Source: Alnus glutinosa
Taxonomy: Eukaryota > Streptophyta > Magnoliopsida > Fagales > Betulaceae
Direction of reading: 5' to 3'
DNA length: 64,000 nucleotides
Assembly (NCBI RefSeq): GCF_958979055.1
Contig: NC_084886.1
Span: 6,958,154-7,022,153 of the forward strand
Below, piece by piece: positions 1 through 13,479 of the stretch (position 1 is the stretch's first letter; the number at the start of each line of letters is the position of its first letter). The notes below the pieces were generated by a model. The model did not search any database. It was given only the letters and a program-made list of their open reading frames with translations, and was not told the DNA's origin. Made by a program: the position numbers and the translations under genes.

Positions 1-244
1 GTTAGTTCCCAAAATCTATAGTTCTTCTGTATTTCAATGTGTTTGCAATTAGGCCATCGAGCTCCCTATACTAAAACTGCTTGGATGGCCAAGCTAGGAA
101 GCTGGGATAGTTTTGTACGACCTTAAAAAAAATACTTGTTTAACTATTAAGTCATTGTAAATATGCAATTTTCCGTACATATTTATATGATTTGCCACAT
201 TGTACAAAGGGGTTCATATAGTTGAAGCTTATATATTTTGTCAG

Positions 245-573
245 ATAACTGCGAAGCTGTATCCTATGTGACGGATGACTTGAATATGATCTTATATTAT
301 TACCATTTTGTGCCTTTTTGGGCAACTATCATATTACTACTGCTGAATTCTGCCAGAACTCTATGGAGAAAAGACCTATTTGTTGGACATTTTAAGGAGC
401 AACTCAGGTTGAGGTACTGTGGGGACTCATCTGATATTGATCTTATTGAAACAAATTATGTTAAGCGGACTATTGTTAAGAAACAAGGAATGCTATATAC
501 TGCACCTCCATCTCAATGGGCTGATCCAAGACATTCTAGGATAATCCACATAAGCAAACTGATAAATCCTTAA
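245..573 (+). CDS. C-terminal exon of an unrecognised membrane-type protein (5' part outside window)
   Basis: The reading frame is open from a splice-acceptor-like site (AG at 243-244) to a TAA at 571-573, encoding about 108 residues. It has one strongly hydrophobic stretch (FVPFWATIILLLLNSA), then a charged tail with KDLFVGHFKEQLRLRY and ending HISKLINP. A possible upstream exon at 53-109 (acceptor AG at 51-52, frame HRAPYTKTAWMAKLGSWD) would join in phase through a weak GT donor at 110, giving WDNNCEAV across the junction. I do not recognise the family. The transmembrane-like segment suggests a membrane protein, but that is inference. Downstream sequence to about 890 looks like 3' UTR. It could also be a pseudogene exon; the coding-like composition and clean stop favour a real terminal exon. 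Confidence 0.4.
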
Positions 574-2000
574 TGGATAAGGATCTGTCTGGTACCTTCC
601 AGTCACCAAAAACTCACAGTTATTAATCCTGAAGTGTGTTCAAATAATTGTTTTTATTATTGTAAATTCCATGTACAAGAGAACGATGGATAGAGTTATT
701 TAATGCTTGCTCTGTGGGAAACATCGAGACCCTTTTAGTGATCTGGTTTAGTCACTCTTTGGCAACGAGATGGGATTGGATCTAAACTTTTATGGACTTT
801 ACTGCTTATGTATCATCAAGGCTGATTGTACCATATAAATTGTTTCATGCTTATGCAGCAAGCATTTGGGTTTATCAGCATAACAGACTAATTTTTACAT
901 ATAAAACATTTTATTAGGTATGGATATTTTAGGCTTTTCCTTGCATGTGAAACATTCAATGGTCGAAATCTTAATCAACCAGCATTCATTCGATTCTCTG
1001 AAGCCAATATGTTCAATTTCCAAGTCTAGTCTTGGTGAAATAGAATCTGTCAAGATATAATTCACAATATTTTCTGCCCAGAATTTTTCAATAAAAGGCA
1101 GGTAGGCAACTAAAAGTCTAGATGCCAAAATAGTAAATGAAAAAGCAAATGACTGAGTTTTTCAAATCAGTATATTAAACCGTCATATTTTGTTAGAGCA
1201 CGTGATTTTAAGACAGATATCATTTTATATTAAAAATGCATATAAGAATCGAATACTTGAATGACAAATGTCTAGTTTAATATACTGAGTTTGAGAATCA
1301 CCTGAGAACAGATGCAAGTTTATACTGAAAATGTATGCGAGAATCACGTATTTTAAGGACTAACGTTAAATTAATAGAACGAATTTCTTCCAACCCAATT
1401 CGACGAAAAATTTCCAAAAGAATATAAAATGAAAACTTTCCAAAAGAATATAAAAAAGGGGTTAGCGCTGGCAAAGGGGTTGGGCATGAGCATTGTAACA
1501 TTTTTCTTTGAACGAAGATATTGCTCTCTTTTGTTTTCTGTGGAATTTGTTTCAAATATTTTACTTTTTATTTTTCTGGATTACTAGGAAACAATTTTCA
1601 AGTATGGTATTATTAACAACAGGCTGTTCCATAGGCCTCAGCATCATCAGATCATTCAAGCCCTAACTGATGCATACACTTCTACGAAATTTTTGGTCAT
1701 TCAAACCCCCCTTTCTCCCTCTCCAAACAAAATATCCAAACCTCATATTAAACAGCCACTACATCATAAGGTCAATTGCATTGATTCTTATGGCCAAAGG
1801 CAAAAAGAAAAGGACAAAGTATAATACTGTTGGAAAGAAAAAATCTCATATTATTGCATGCATCATGCATGAATGGGGAAGAAAACCAGTTATACCAGTA
1901 ATGACAGCATCCGACCAAAAGTGGGGAAAACAAATACATGACGACAATTGAAAAATTGAAAAGAATAGTAGGCTGGTAATTGAAGCCTATCAATCGGCTT
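574..2000. other. Intergenic / 3' UTR space
   Basis: The stretch from 574 to about 890 is the probable 3' UTR of the left-edge gene. The rest, up to the SNAP33 stop codon, is AT-rich; short open frames on both strands show no recognisable protein. The last few hundred bases before 2001 should contain the 3' UTR of the minus-strand SNAP33 gene. Confidence 0.5.
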
Positions 2001-2123
2001 TCACTTCCCAAGCAAACGGCGTGCACGTTGATTGGCACCTTTCACTCGAGAGTTCAGCTCATCCACATCGTCACCAAGATGATCAAGTGCTTTATTTTGC
2101 CTGTAGTCACCACATTGAAGATT

Positions 2124-2174
<51 letters not shown>

Positions 2175-4942
2175 GTATAATTGTATAAAATTGCTAAATA
2201 TATGAAAGGAAAGATCTTAACAGATCAATCCTCTAGCAACTTTTCTACACTGCCAAAGAATCTGGTATGTCATTGATTGTGCAAAGGAAAAAACATATAA
2301 TGGACTATTAATGGTACCGAGAGAATTGTCCGGTTGTACCAAGTTCCTGTAATAAGATTAACGAGATTTTCACAGTAAGCAATACCTGAATGCCAAAGAC
2401 TTAATTTAATCTATGTTATACCACAGCTTTGTTCTTGCATACTAAAGATACAGAATTCTTTTTTCTAATAAGAAAACAGGGAAAACTTCTAACTAAACAT
2501 TCTTAGGAACACAAAAGTATGGCTAGCTTTGGTGATTAGCATTACAGGCTTTATAAAAACATTGGCCCCTATTGCTTCACTCAAGCAAAAAATGTCATTT
2601 CTAAAGGTAGATTGTCAAACAAAGAGGAAAGGTAACTCTGAAAGAAGAACTGAGGTCAGAGAAAGGAGAGGAAAAAAAAATCTGAACAACATTCTAGTTT
2701 CAGTTTTAGCTTCCAGAAGCTTCAATATGTAATGACTACAAGCTGGATGGAAATGTGTAATATGTGATCGGAGCAACACTGACCTGTTAAGTTCGCCTCC
2801 CATGTCAACCGCCATATTTTTCAAATCACCCAAGAGATTACTTAGATCTGAAAGTGCATCATCTTGCTTTTCCTTCTCGACCTGGTTTTGGTGATACCCA
2901 TATCAATAAATCCAAAAGCAAATGTTGCTACATTCATATATACCTAATCAAGAATCACAACCACGAACCTCAACTTTCTGCAGGGCATTTGTTGGTTCAG
3001 GAGGAGGCGTTCGAGAAGCTGACCGTCCTCTGGGTGCAGGAGCTAAACCCAATTTCACCCTCTGCTCTGAGTGGTTTTCGCTTCTTTTGGATGAATAATC
3101 TGTTCAGCCAACACAATAATATAAAACGATTCCAATCACCACGCTCCATGATAATAAGAAGCAGACTAATTGTTTTAGACTAAAACCTGCAGTAATTATA
3201 GGCCCTGCAATTTCCCGAGTCTTCTTTGGCTTCCAAGTCTTAGAGAACATACCGCCAAGGTTATTTAAAAGCTTCTCACCCTGATATTAAGAAGGCATTA
3301 TAAAAAAAGGTGTGAGCCACTTGAAAAGACAAAAAAATAAAGAAAAAAACAATAGCAGCTACAGGAATGGAATAAGCAAAAGGTTACCAGAAGAAGAAAA
3401 TACAATGAAAGAGAGACATAACCGGGTGGCAATCCGCTTTTAGGTAACCGGCGAGGAATTATTACACTAATTTTGGATAGGAAATTTAAAAACTTGGATC
3501 TTAATGATTATCAGATTGCAACTAAAGGTGGCAATGAGATGGCAATGGTCCGTCTGAATTCAGGCTGGTTAACCATCTCTGAAACTGACACCCATTTGTA
3601 TGGAAACTAAACTGAAATTTCAATTCATAAGTTCATACTGGTCAGGTAGAATAATAAGGTCAATTGGGTCTGAGAACATACCTGTTCCCCTATAGTTGCC
3701 ACGTGAAACTAAGGTTAAACTAAACTATTTCTAACTTGGCACATAAAGATCTTCATGGCCAGATTTTGAAGACACCTAAGCAGCAAAACTGATAGCGACA
3801 AATTTGAGTATACTTGAGCTTTTCATAGTGTGCCATGTGGAACTGAAAGATATTTTTTTTTTTTCGAGTATAAGATTCTATTGAAAGAAAACAGAAAGGC
3901 ATAGCCCTATAAGTGGACCTGAAAGATTCTAAACCAACATTACAATTCATATGCATTCCTTACAAAGCTTGAACACTTTAATATGCTTACTAGCTTCATT
4001 GTTAAGGTTTTTTAAATAGTACCTGTATTCTACTAGCTTTCCTACATAAGAGAATCCAGTGACGTGAAAACTACGACACAATCTACAAAATTCTAGGAAT
4101 ATTCGCACGTATTCACTAGGATCTCCTGCATAAACCAGTGCATTCTGGATAATTTTTTCGTGTTTTCCTATGTAGTTCATCCCTGATTCTATTACAGAAG
4201 CCTAAAATGCGGAAAGATTTCACAATTGCTGGGCCCCAGATTATAAAAGTTCTAACAGCCTCAAGAAAGCAGAATCAACCAAGATGAACATGTTATTTGA
4301 AATAGCAAAGTCAAGGAGGGGGAGGATGTCAAAAAGGTTCCATTGTATTAATTAGAACATCACAGTCCATTTCCTAGGTTGCACACTTACTCATCCATTT
4401 CTCATGAGCAAGAATATAAATGATCATACCCGACTCAAATCCCTCTCCGTATCAGCAGCCATCATGTGGGTCCTTGTAATTTGCTCGCCCTGCTGATGCA
4501 ACATGACAAGGCTCCTTGTAGCATCCTCTCTGATGTCCTCTGCAATCTTCAGGCAGTTGTTAACCGTCTTTGTTGTCTCCTCAGCCTTGTACATAGCATA
4601 ATTCTCTAGTTCTTGCACACTCTGGTTCTGTAATCCTCCTGAGCCATGAAAATCATTCTTGTATCTGTCTCTTGCCACTGCAGAACCAGAGTATGAGGCT
4701 GACGAAGAAGATGCCTCTCTTCTCCCATCATCATCATCATCATCATCAAAAGGGTTGGTATTGAAATTTGGTGTTACAAGCACAGGTTCTGAAGCAGTTC
4801 GTCTCGCAGGCTTAAGAGTTTGCTTTGCATCAGATTCAGTATCTGAATCAAAAGGGTTAGAACTAGAAGAAACTGGAAACCCAGGATCCACTGATTTCTG
4901 CTTCGAAACCTTATTTGCAGGTGATTTCAAAAATCCGAACAT
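2001..4942 (-). CDS. SNAP33: SNAP33-type SNARE (Qb+Qc, SNAP25 homologue)
   Basis: Membrane-fusion SNARE acting at the plasma membrane and cell plate with Qa syntaxins such as KNOLLE and SYP121 (family knowledge). I assembled five coding exons with GT-AG junctions: 4942-4430, 3280-3187, 3099-2969, 2881-2784 and 2100-2001. They total 936 nt and encode 311 residues, close to the usual ~300. The N-terminus is disordered with two NPF motifs (residues 29-31, 63-65) and an Asp run. The Qb helix spans about 108-180, with the 0-layer Gln in QGEQI (151-155). The Qc helix spans about 246-308, ending ANQRARRLLGK. As in other plant SNAP33 proteins, the linker has no cluster of Cys for palmitoylation. ATG 4942 is the first Met of MFGFLKSPANK. 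A leader intron (5041-5742, TTTCAG|GTACCC donor) is plausible. Confidence 0.95.
2127..2164. repeat. (AG)n microsatellite in last SNAP33 intron
   Basis: An uninterrupted run of AG dinucleotides about 38 bp long, inside the intron 2101-2783, only ~25 bp from the acceptor of the last exon. On the coding strand it reads (CT)n and may serve as the polypyrimidine tract. Confidence 0.9.
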
Positions 4943-6629
4943 TTTGGCAAGAAACCGAGATTCCTATATATCAAAACAAATTATGTTGGGTCCAAAGTCT
5001 CTAAACCGAAAAAATCTGCTTGATGATTTGATGTTTGCACCTAAAAACATAAAGAATATCGATTAGCAAGAATGGCATGAATCTTTGTGATTATTCAACT
5101 ATTAACAATGTCATTTAGTAAGAATTGTGTCTTATAATTCATTTTTTTTCAATGTTTCGATTTGTACATCGTCAAAAGAAAATGCAAAAGATCTCTATGG
5201 CAAATAGCTTGGTGTGACACCCAGAAAGCGATCACAAATCTTTACTTCAATCATTTTCCTATTTTTTTTCCTATGTGAACATTTTACTAATAAAGAGAGA
5301 AATCCCAGGTATACAGGATGCATACAAAGAATTCATAGATTTTGACTCAAATCAAGTCGAAATAAAGAGCTTTAAAACATGAACAGCTATATAATTTAAT
5401 CTTTTTAAAGACAATATCTAGCAACAGAGGAGATTCAAAGCAACTTGAATCAAGAACTATCTTATGCTAAACAAGTTTCATCAAATTAAAGCCATAGAGC
5501 AATCATGAATAGCCACGGGTGTATGAGCAAAGATACAAGTATAGAAATAAACAGCCTATAAGCCAAGACACAAGAAAGGTGAAAATTTACACCTCTGCAT
5601 CTACAATTAAAAACCTTTTCTGGGTTTGTCTCCGCACACACATAAAGCAAGAGCAGAAACGTATTACAGTGAAGAGGATCTAGATCCCGGAACAGTATCA
5701 AATGAAAACAAGACTAAGAGCGAATGAGTTCCAGATGGGTACCTGAAATCAATTTCCCAGAAAATAAAAATTCGAGGAAAATCTTGGTCTTGGCGTCTCG
5801 TCAAGAAAAAAGTTTCATACACGAACCAACTTCTTAATGGGTTTGTGTATGAAAACCAATAGGACGGACCCAACAATAGAAATCGTCAATGGGAGAGAAA
5901 AAAAAAAATCCTCAAAGATAAATCTCTCTCTCTCTCTCGCGACACTCTTTTTGTGTGAGAAAAAAAAAAATTCAAACAGATGGGAATGGAAGGCGCGGCG
6001 GAAAAGCAGAGAACTGTACGGCTTTGCCCCTCTGAAAGTCCTGCTTTGAATTTTCTTGGACAAATTTTAGGACCGTTGGGATGCCTTTAACTTTTTCTAA
6101 ATTTTGGATTCAGTCTTTCATTATTTTTTTTTCCTTTATTGCATAAAATATAATATGAGGGGTAATGAGGCACGCCGCACACATGCGTGACACAATAATC
6201 GAGAACGAATTCCACACGCTTACATTGGTTTCACACGCAAGTCCAAGTGAGCCCAACGGTCCAACTTGAGTTTCCATGATGTACGGTTCAGAATATGGGC
6301 TGCCCAAACCTAATTTGAACCTTTGATCAATTTTATGGCACATTAATGAGCTCCTATCCAACACGCTTAGATTGGGCTCACATGTAGGTCCAATTGAGCC
6401 CAAAAGTCCAAGTTAGTGTTCATAACTATCGTTTTGAACCGAACAGTATCCCGTTAGTGTAATGTGAAGGGTAAAATTGTCTTTTCACGTATGAATACTC
6501 TCTGTAAATGAATTAGTATGTTCGCCAACTCGTTCGGGATCAATTTGTATAAGCTCAAATAGAGCTCAATTCATTTAATATATGAGTCGTTCATGAAAAC
6601 AAAATTACACTTAATTATTAAACAAGACA
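4943..6629. other. SNAP33 leader/promoter and adjacent intergenic DNA
   Basis: Positions 4943-6060 probably hold the SNAP33 5' UTR, its leader intron and promoter; CT-rich leader-like sequence (minus strand) lies near 5900-5960. Positions 6205-6285 and 6361-6430 share a diverged direct repeat containing CACGCTTA and TGAGCCCAA(A/C), with no coding content. No gene is seen here. Confidence 0.4.
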
Positions 6630-6960
6630 TTTATATAAACTTGGCTTGATAAGAGCAAAAGTATCTTCACAATCAATATCGTACTCTTAAGTAAATCATA
6701 TGGTTACAAGTTGAGCATTGTATATGCCAACAGTGCCATAAGAATGAGTCTTAATTTTGAAGACTCACTTACACCCTACAACATACTTTTCTAGATGCAA
6801 GTCAACCAAATCCCATATATGATTATTGAATAAAGCATTAAGTTCCTCTTTCATCATAGCTCACCAAATAGAATTAATGGAAGCCTCACGATAGGAGTGA
6901 GGCTCATGCAAATCAGATAAGGTATAAGAGCAATGAAAGTCATGTAGATGTAAAGGGAGC
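6630..6960 (-). pseudogene. Decayed Ty1/copia reverse-transcriptase fragment
   Basis: Read on the minus strand, the segment translates into recognisable copia RT blocks: EPHSYREAS, AMMKEELNAL, WDLVDL, GCK-stop-VFKIKTHS, YNAQLV and EYDIDCEDTFA. These correspond to the family pattern EA...W..AM.EEL.AL..N.TWDLV.LP, GCKWVFKIK, Y.ARLVAKGFTQ and DY.ETFAP. There are at least four in-frame stops, and two replace conserved Trp (TGG to TGA). No LTRs, gag, integrase or RNase H are visible around it, so this is a short dead fragment. Confidence 0.8.
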
Positions 6961-7298
6961 TAGAGATCTTACCCAGGTGGAATATTGTTGAAAGTCAAGC
7001 ACTGGAGAGCTAGCATGATCCTCGGATTAGACAAAATTTGGGGACTCAAGTTGAGCGGTGTCGATTGCTTCAGATGAGTACTGTTGTTTGAGTGAGGAAG
7101 AATTGATTAATTAATTATTATTCTAACATTCTTTTTTACGTATGGGTTGAAACTATTCCCTCTTAATAAGTGAGATCGAATATGTAAAATATTTAATTGA
7201 ACCAAAAGATAAATAACGAAGATAAAATTTAAACTTACATTTGTCCTTATACAAAAACAGAACTATATATTAAATCACTCAAAGAACTGTATTGGAAG

Positions 7299-7346
<48 letters not shown>

Positions 7347-9203
7347 CGAGCTATGCATTAGTGCAGAACAACAAAATACAATGTGGGGAAAATAAATAAT
7401 CTAACAGTTAAAAAGAAAAGGAAAAACAATAAATCTTGTGGTGGTAAAAGCTCTTAGTAAAAGACTATATATAAATTTAGTGGCTGTATATCACATAGCT
7501 TCTACGTAGGGAGTAGACTAAATGGGCTTGCTTCATGCCATGCTAAGGTAAAGCCTACTTTGCAAGATGAAACTAAAAAGCCTTCACGGGCCAGGACCAT
7601 TTTATGCTCGTTGAAGTTTGGCTATTGATTTCTGGAAGCAAGAATATGCTAGCTTCTCTAAACTTCTATAATTAACCTACGCTTTTAAAGGAAATCTACT
7701 TTTCAGTTAAAACCCCATCCTCAAGCCAAGCAAGTTAATTTGAATCTTAGTAGGGTCCTCGCAAGTGTTAACCTATTTAATTAATTGATGGAACCCTGTT
7801 TTCCCTCGGAAGCAACGCAGTAAACATCTCATTCTAAAGTGGTTAATTTGCCTTAGCTACCTATAAGTGTTAAGAAAACTTTAAAAAAGAGGCCGTTTTC
7901 TCTTTTAGACTTTTAACCAGATGCTTTGTTTGTGAAAGTGATTTTGTAGATCCCTTTTAGGAACCCTGGAAAATGTGTTTGCATTGAAAGTGGATGGATT
8001 GAAACTGGCCTAACATTCTTCGAAAATATACTTTGTAAAATGCCTTGGAATATGATTCCTTTTTCAGAAGTACTACTGCTTTCAAAGCCTTAGTATATCT
8101 TTCTCAATGTCACATGCATTGACACTAATAACTCACCTAGCTATCACCTATACTCCCTAGACCCCAAGTTCGGCAGAGCAACAGACACTACTTTTAAACA
8201 GATAAAAAGTGAGATTAGACTCACTTTAATAATTTTGCTTATTTCTCCTTCTTCTCTCTCTCTCTCTCAACACAGACTCACATAGACTACTACCATGTAG
8301 TGTATATATATATATATATAAATATATGTAGGCATGGCTCAAAGTTTGGTCCATTTCCACTACAGTCTACAGTGATCAAGATGCCAAAAAAGTAAAATCA
8401 AGCAAGAAGTGTGATAGTGAAAGCTAGGAGAGAAACAAAAACAACTGGTAAAATGTAGCAATCAGATAACATTTTAGCAGACAAAAAAACCCTAGCGCCA
8501 TTGCATTGTATGCACGCCACATGCCATGAACGAGATAGTTCATAGAGGTGCTGTCCGGCCACCAGATCGAGGGCCTCTCACCGAAATCTCTTCATTAATT
8601 TTCTTGTGGCCTCAAAAAAAAGGGTTCAAGCGCGTTAGGTTTACCATCATGAAGCACCGCGTCAAACTGTCCTCTCATTGAAGTTTCATTGAAATGAACA
8701 AATGTTTTCGATCGAGAGTACAAGCTTATGATGGGATGGAACTGCTTAATCACACAGCTGTTCAAACAAAAGGCGCAAACCCCTTTTGATCAATCAAGTG
8801 CTACTTGCCAATAAGCTAGAGCTTATCGATCCCGTGCCTAAAATGGCCATACAACTTTTGACAGGTGGTCCATGTCTAATCTTTTAGCTTGTATACATAT
8901 TAACAGTATCATAAAGCCACCTAGATCTCTAATTGAATTGATTCAATATTATCTAAACCCAAAGTATTTAAATAGACCTTTAATTATTTCCAGATTTTCT
9001 GATTACATTTCCACCCAATTTTTTCCTTTGTAAGAGACTTTTCCCTTTACAGTGGGAACGATCTCGTCTTGTATTGATATAGCGATCACGCACGCTAAAC
9101 ACTCGGTGAGAGATACCTGCAAAACAGAAGGTCGATTAGAGTGGTGTGCCAATGGAGAGACAACATGGCCACTTTCGAGAGAAAAATAAACCAAAGGAAA
9201 TAG
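6961..9203. other. Gene-free stretch with (AT)n microsatellite
   Basis: AT-rich sequence with no protein I recognise. It contains an (AT)n run at 7302-7344, a shorter one near 8304-8320, and a (CT)n run near 8257-8269. The segment 8480-8760 is more GC-balanced than its surroundings but contains no open frame or known RNA that I can identify. Confidence 0.4.
7302..7344. repeat. (AT)n microsatellite
   Basis: Uninterrupted AT dinucleotides, about 43 bp. Confidence 0.9.
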
Positions 9204-9330
9204 CACTACAAAAAATCCTTAGTTCCCATCATTATTTTTTTGGCTTCGTTTGTTCAAACGACGCAATAATTTAAGTGTGACGTCGTTTATTTAGAAATAA
9301 CGCTAATATCTCGTATTTTGTTAAAGAAAC
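9204..9330 (+). mobile_element. Solitary CACTA-type terminus
   Basis: Begins CACTACAAAAAATCC, the usual start of plant CACTA-type TIRs. It is followed by short GACG/CGTCG-containing repeats (ACGACGCAAT, GACGTCGTTT) typical of subterminal regions. I found no convincing opposite end within the next few kb, so it is either a truncated element or a chance match. No transposase sequence is nearby. Confidence 0.4.
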
Positions 9331-9657
9331 GACATACAATCCGTAAAAATCACGTCCTTGCTTAGAAGGACCATTGCCTTCATTAATTTTATAAGGCCGC
9401 CACCAAAATGGTAAGTAAATTTGGTATGGCAAGGAGTTGAAGTTAAAGGAGCCAATATGAAAAGCAAGGATACTCATGAATTGCTTTTATTCAAGCTTAT
9501 TTTCTTTTAATGTTAACCCTATGAACAAAAATCTTGGCTTCGATGTTACCAGAGTTCATATACAATAAATCCATGCCTTAAACTTGTAGTAGATCAAAAC
9601 TATAGGCTTACCTGAACATAATTAAAAGGCCTTTGGTCCGGCCTAACGAGCCCTTTG

Positions 9658-9660
<3 letters not shown>

Positions 9661-9701
<41 letters not shown>
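9661..9701. repeat. Poly-A run (~41 bp)
   Basis: Uninterrupted A homopolymer. It may be the tail of a retroposed sequence, but the upstream sequence is not recognised. Length in an assembly is unreliable for such runs. Confidence 0.85.
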
Positions 9702-9703
<2 letters not shown>

Positions 9704-12700
9704 CAGAACAGAATGTAAGAATTAAGTTACAACCCACAGTATTTATATTTTGCAATAAAACATTTCAATATTCATGAATCATGCATATATGGTATGTTAA
9801 TGTGTTCTTCCTCCACCCACGCTAATGTGTATAGTTGAGATTGTAGCAACCAAAACTTGGTGCAAAATTTTTGGGTGCAAATTAATTAATGATTTTTACA
9901 TGTCACTTTCATCAAGGGCTTCTCAAAGGGAACACAAAATGGTTGTTCAAGAATCATGGCCTTGACTCCACTAACTGTAATGATGATATTTGAATATTAC
10001 ATTAATAACAGAAAATTTATGATGTTTTCATCAAGGTTCAATGCTTCTGCTTACTGGATCGATCATTCGATCATACGCCCTATGGCCCACTTTTTCTTCA
10101 TCGTATTACTGTTGTCGTGACTGCAGGTTAGTCTGTGTCGGTCCGAGGATCTCAGCCGTCGATCATAATAACTAAGTAATTATTATTTTTATTCTAATTA
10201 CTAGAATTATGATTAATGATTATTATTATTATGATTTGAACTATTTCAAATATTTGTCGGCATATCAAACAATCCAGGTGGATGCATATACACAAGTATG
10301 CAATTTGCAAAGCATCTCTATATATATATATAATAAGGTAAAAGTTGTGGTTCCTATCGTTTCGTAAAAGCGACGGCAAACCATATATGGGAAACTGAAG
10401 GCAATTGCACGGCTTCTTTGTGCGAAAATAGTTTGAGCTCTTATTATAAGGTAAATTAAAGCTTCTGGGCGCCAACCTAATACGAATATTATTATTTAAT
10501 TTGCATATACTAAGGAATAAAAATTGTAGGCTAGCTGCCTGAAAACATCAAAACAGGTCCGTGGAAAATTGTCGGATATTATTATCGGCGATAATTCTTA
10601 AAAAAAGCGAGGAACGAAGGTCAATAAAGAGTACTTAAGTGTTATGAATCGTAACATGGAGATAAGTTACAAGTGATATTAGAGTAGGATTATGTTAAAT
10701 AATGATAGTTATTTATTTTAGTTAGTCTTTTAATTATTTGTAGTACTATAGTGTAGAAATAATTTAATAGCAGGTTCTTATTATTTTTTGTAGGAGTTTA
10801 TCTCCAAATTAAAGTATGAGTACGATATCTCCGAGTACGTAGTTTATTTATATTAAGGGTTAAATTAATCTTAGAGTTGAAGTAGTTCATCTCCTATTTT
10901 GTATTTCTATTCTATGTCTTTGTAATTCTCTTATTTATTTGCGTAAGTGATTAATAAAAATGAAGTAAAATTAATTACAAACCTGGCATTTGAAAAGGTC
11001 TAAGTTCTCTCCTAACCTAAAATTTATCCCGTTGTGAGTTTGTAAAATCATTCACGTAACATGGTCATCATTCAGTTAGGTAATCAACCCTACTATATAT
11101 CATTCTACCAAATTTCTCTCCTTTCTTCATTAGAATTACTTGAATGTCAGAGTGGCCGGTCTCAGCGGAGCCACCTTCGATGAACCCTCTAAGCTCATTT
11201 TTTTTCCTTACAGATCCTCTTTTGACTAACGACATCCGATCCCTGTACTAAGTTGCAATTATTTGACAAAACTTCGGTATTGATGCTCCATCTAATTAAT
11301 CAGCTGCCCTGAATAGGTCTTGATTTGATCCAAACAAACATGCCCCAAATTAAATAATTGATACGGAATGTATGTGGACCACTTGCGTTACATGCATGGG
11401 GCGACTGGCTAGCACGTACGGTCCATGTTCATGTTTGAATAATGTAACGTGAAAATGTGAGATTATTAATGATTTGGTGATTCATTACTCGTTAAAATTG
11501 TTGGCAAATTTACCATAAGACAAGTAGAAATGTGTCAAAAAAAAAGGCACTAGTCTTAGTTTCACATAATGACTACGAGGGCGGTTAGGAGTACACCAAG
11601 TTTTACTATGAGTCTTTTCAAAAGTGGTGTGCCACTTACTACTTTAATCATTAAATAATTAAATTATCTTTTGTTAAATTTCGTTGTTTTAATTTGTTTA
11701 TCCGTGTGTGTTATATATACAGCATTTACATGGACTGTGACGTAAATTTATATAAAAATTGTAATAAAAACTGCAATATCTCATACATTTTCTAGCTAAT
11801 AAATACTATATATAATAGACACATGAAATCAAATTTTGATTTTTTGCTTCTTAGTTGGATGTGACTGGAATCCAAAAACCATATTTTTCTACATATTTTG
11901 GTTCTTTCATCCAAAGATATATATGGTTTGAATTACATCTGCCTAGAGGAAGACGTCAAAATCACCTAGTTAATTGGCAAGATTTTCAAGGCCTCTAAAA
12001 CGTCATTCAATTCATTTGCCGGGAAAATTGGGGTGAGTCAATAAATATACAAATAACTTCCAAAAATTCTTCACTATTTCCCAATTGACAAAATATATAT
12101 TTACATGAATGGCTTTGACGATTCTTAATTAAATAAGTGTGTTTAGAAAAATAAGCACACTTTCCACCAACAAATCCAAGTCCTTGTCAGCGTGCGTATT
12201 CATGGTTGTTGTCAACTTGTCATTTTTTTTATTTTATTTTTTTAATTTTTGAATAGATCAGCTTGTCATTTTTAATCCTTTTTTAACGTACCTTTTCATT
12301 TTCACGAAACCTATAGCAATAATATTGTACGATACGACTAACTTAATTACTAGCTCTTACGTGCAAAGCCTCTTAAAGCTTAAAGCGAGGTCGTTTGGTA
12401 AATGTTAAGTATATATTGATCAATTATATCATGGTCCAACACTTAGTAGCTAGTACTGTTAATTAATTAAGGTGTGTTTGTCTTTAGGTAGAAGTAGTAC
12501 TCCTATATATTCATCAGTACCCCCCCGGAAACTGAAACTCTTTAATTTGTTCAAAGTGCTAGAATATAAATAATTAAATTTATTTATTTTTATTAGCTTA
12601 AATTTTTTGGATAAATAATGCATGATTTAATATAATATTAGAGCAAAAAATTATGAGTTTGAACTTTAACTCCGTCATTTACTTTAATTTTAATTAAATA

Positions 12701-13379
12701 TTTCACGTGTTATGCCTAACTTTTTAAAAGGGAGTCTGAGCCCACACGTAAAGAAAAGTGTTAAAGTATTTATTAAATTCACTTCATGAGTTCGAACTTT
12801 GGCTCTGTCATTTACTTATTTTTTTAATTAAATATTCTACATGTTGAAATTCGGACCTTACCTATTAAAAGGAGGATATTCAGAATGAATATATATATCT
12901 GAAAAACTTGTTGTAAATTAAAAAATAGTAATAAGTTAGATATGTTGCTTAGAAAGAGATTAAGCCAATTAACTCCTAGTTGGCTTGACTGCTTGAGTAA
13001 ATGGATGGTCTCTCGTGGCCCCATTAACGTAGCCAATAGACATCACAAAATCCAGCGGAAATATAAATATAGAAATGATAAACAAAAACGGTGACGATGA
13101 CTACTCGGCTAAAAAGTAATAAATGGCCGTATAATATAATTGTCGGCCAAAGGCCCAAAACAGGGTATGCTGAGGGTCCACACTGTACGCTGAGGATGAA
13201 ACCGCAACCAATTCGAATTGACTAATCAAACTTTGAGTGCAAACATACGCCTGGTTAATTAAGATCCCCTAATGCTCCAATATTGCTTACCAAAGATGAC
13301 GGTAAACAATTTGACACTGTAATAATGAAATCCACAATTATATTGCATTATTAATAATCATTTTCTACCACCTTTCGTG

Positions 13380-13380
<1 letters not shown>

Positions 13381-13425
<45 letters not shown>

Positions 13426-13437
13426 TTTTTGAAAAGG

Positions 13438-13479
<42 letters not shown>
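13381..13479. repeat. Two adjacent (TTA)n microsatellites
   Basis: Two TTA trinucleotide tracts (about 13381-13430 and 13437-13479) separated by a short interruption containing GAAAAGG. Confidence 0.9.

Noticed and set aside
10640..11010. LTR-like sequence
   Set aside because: No TG..CA termini, second copy or target duplication could be identified.
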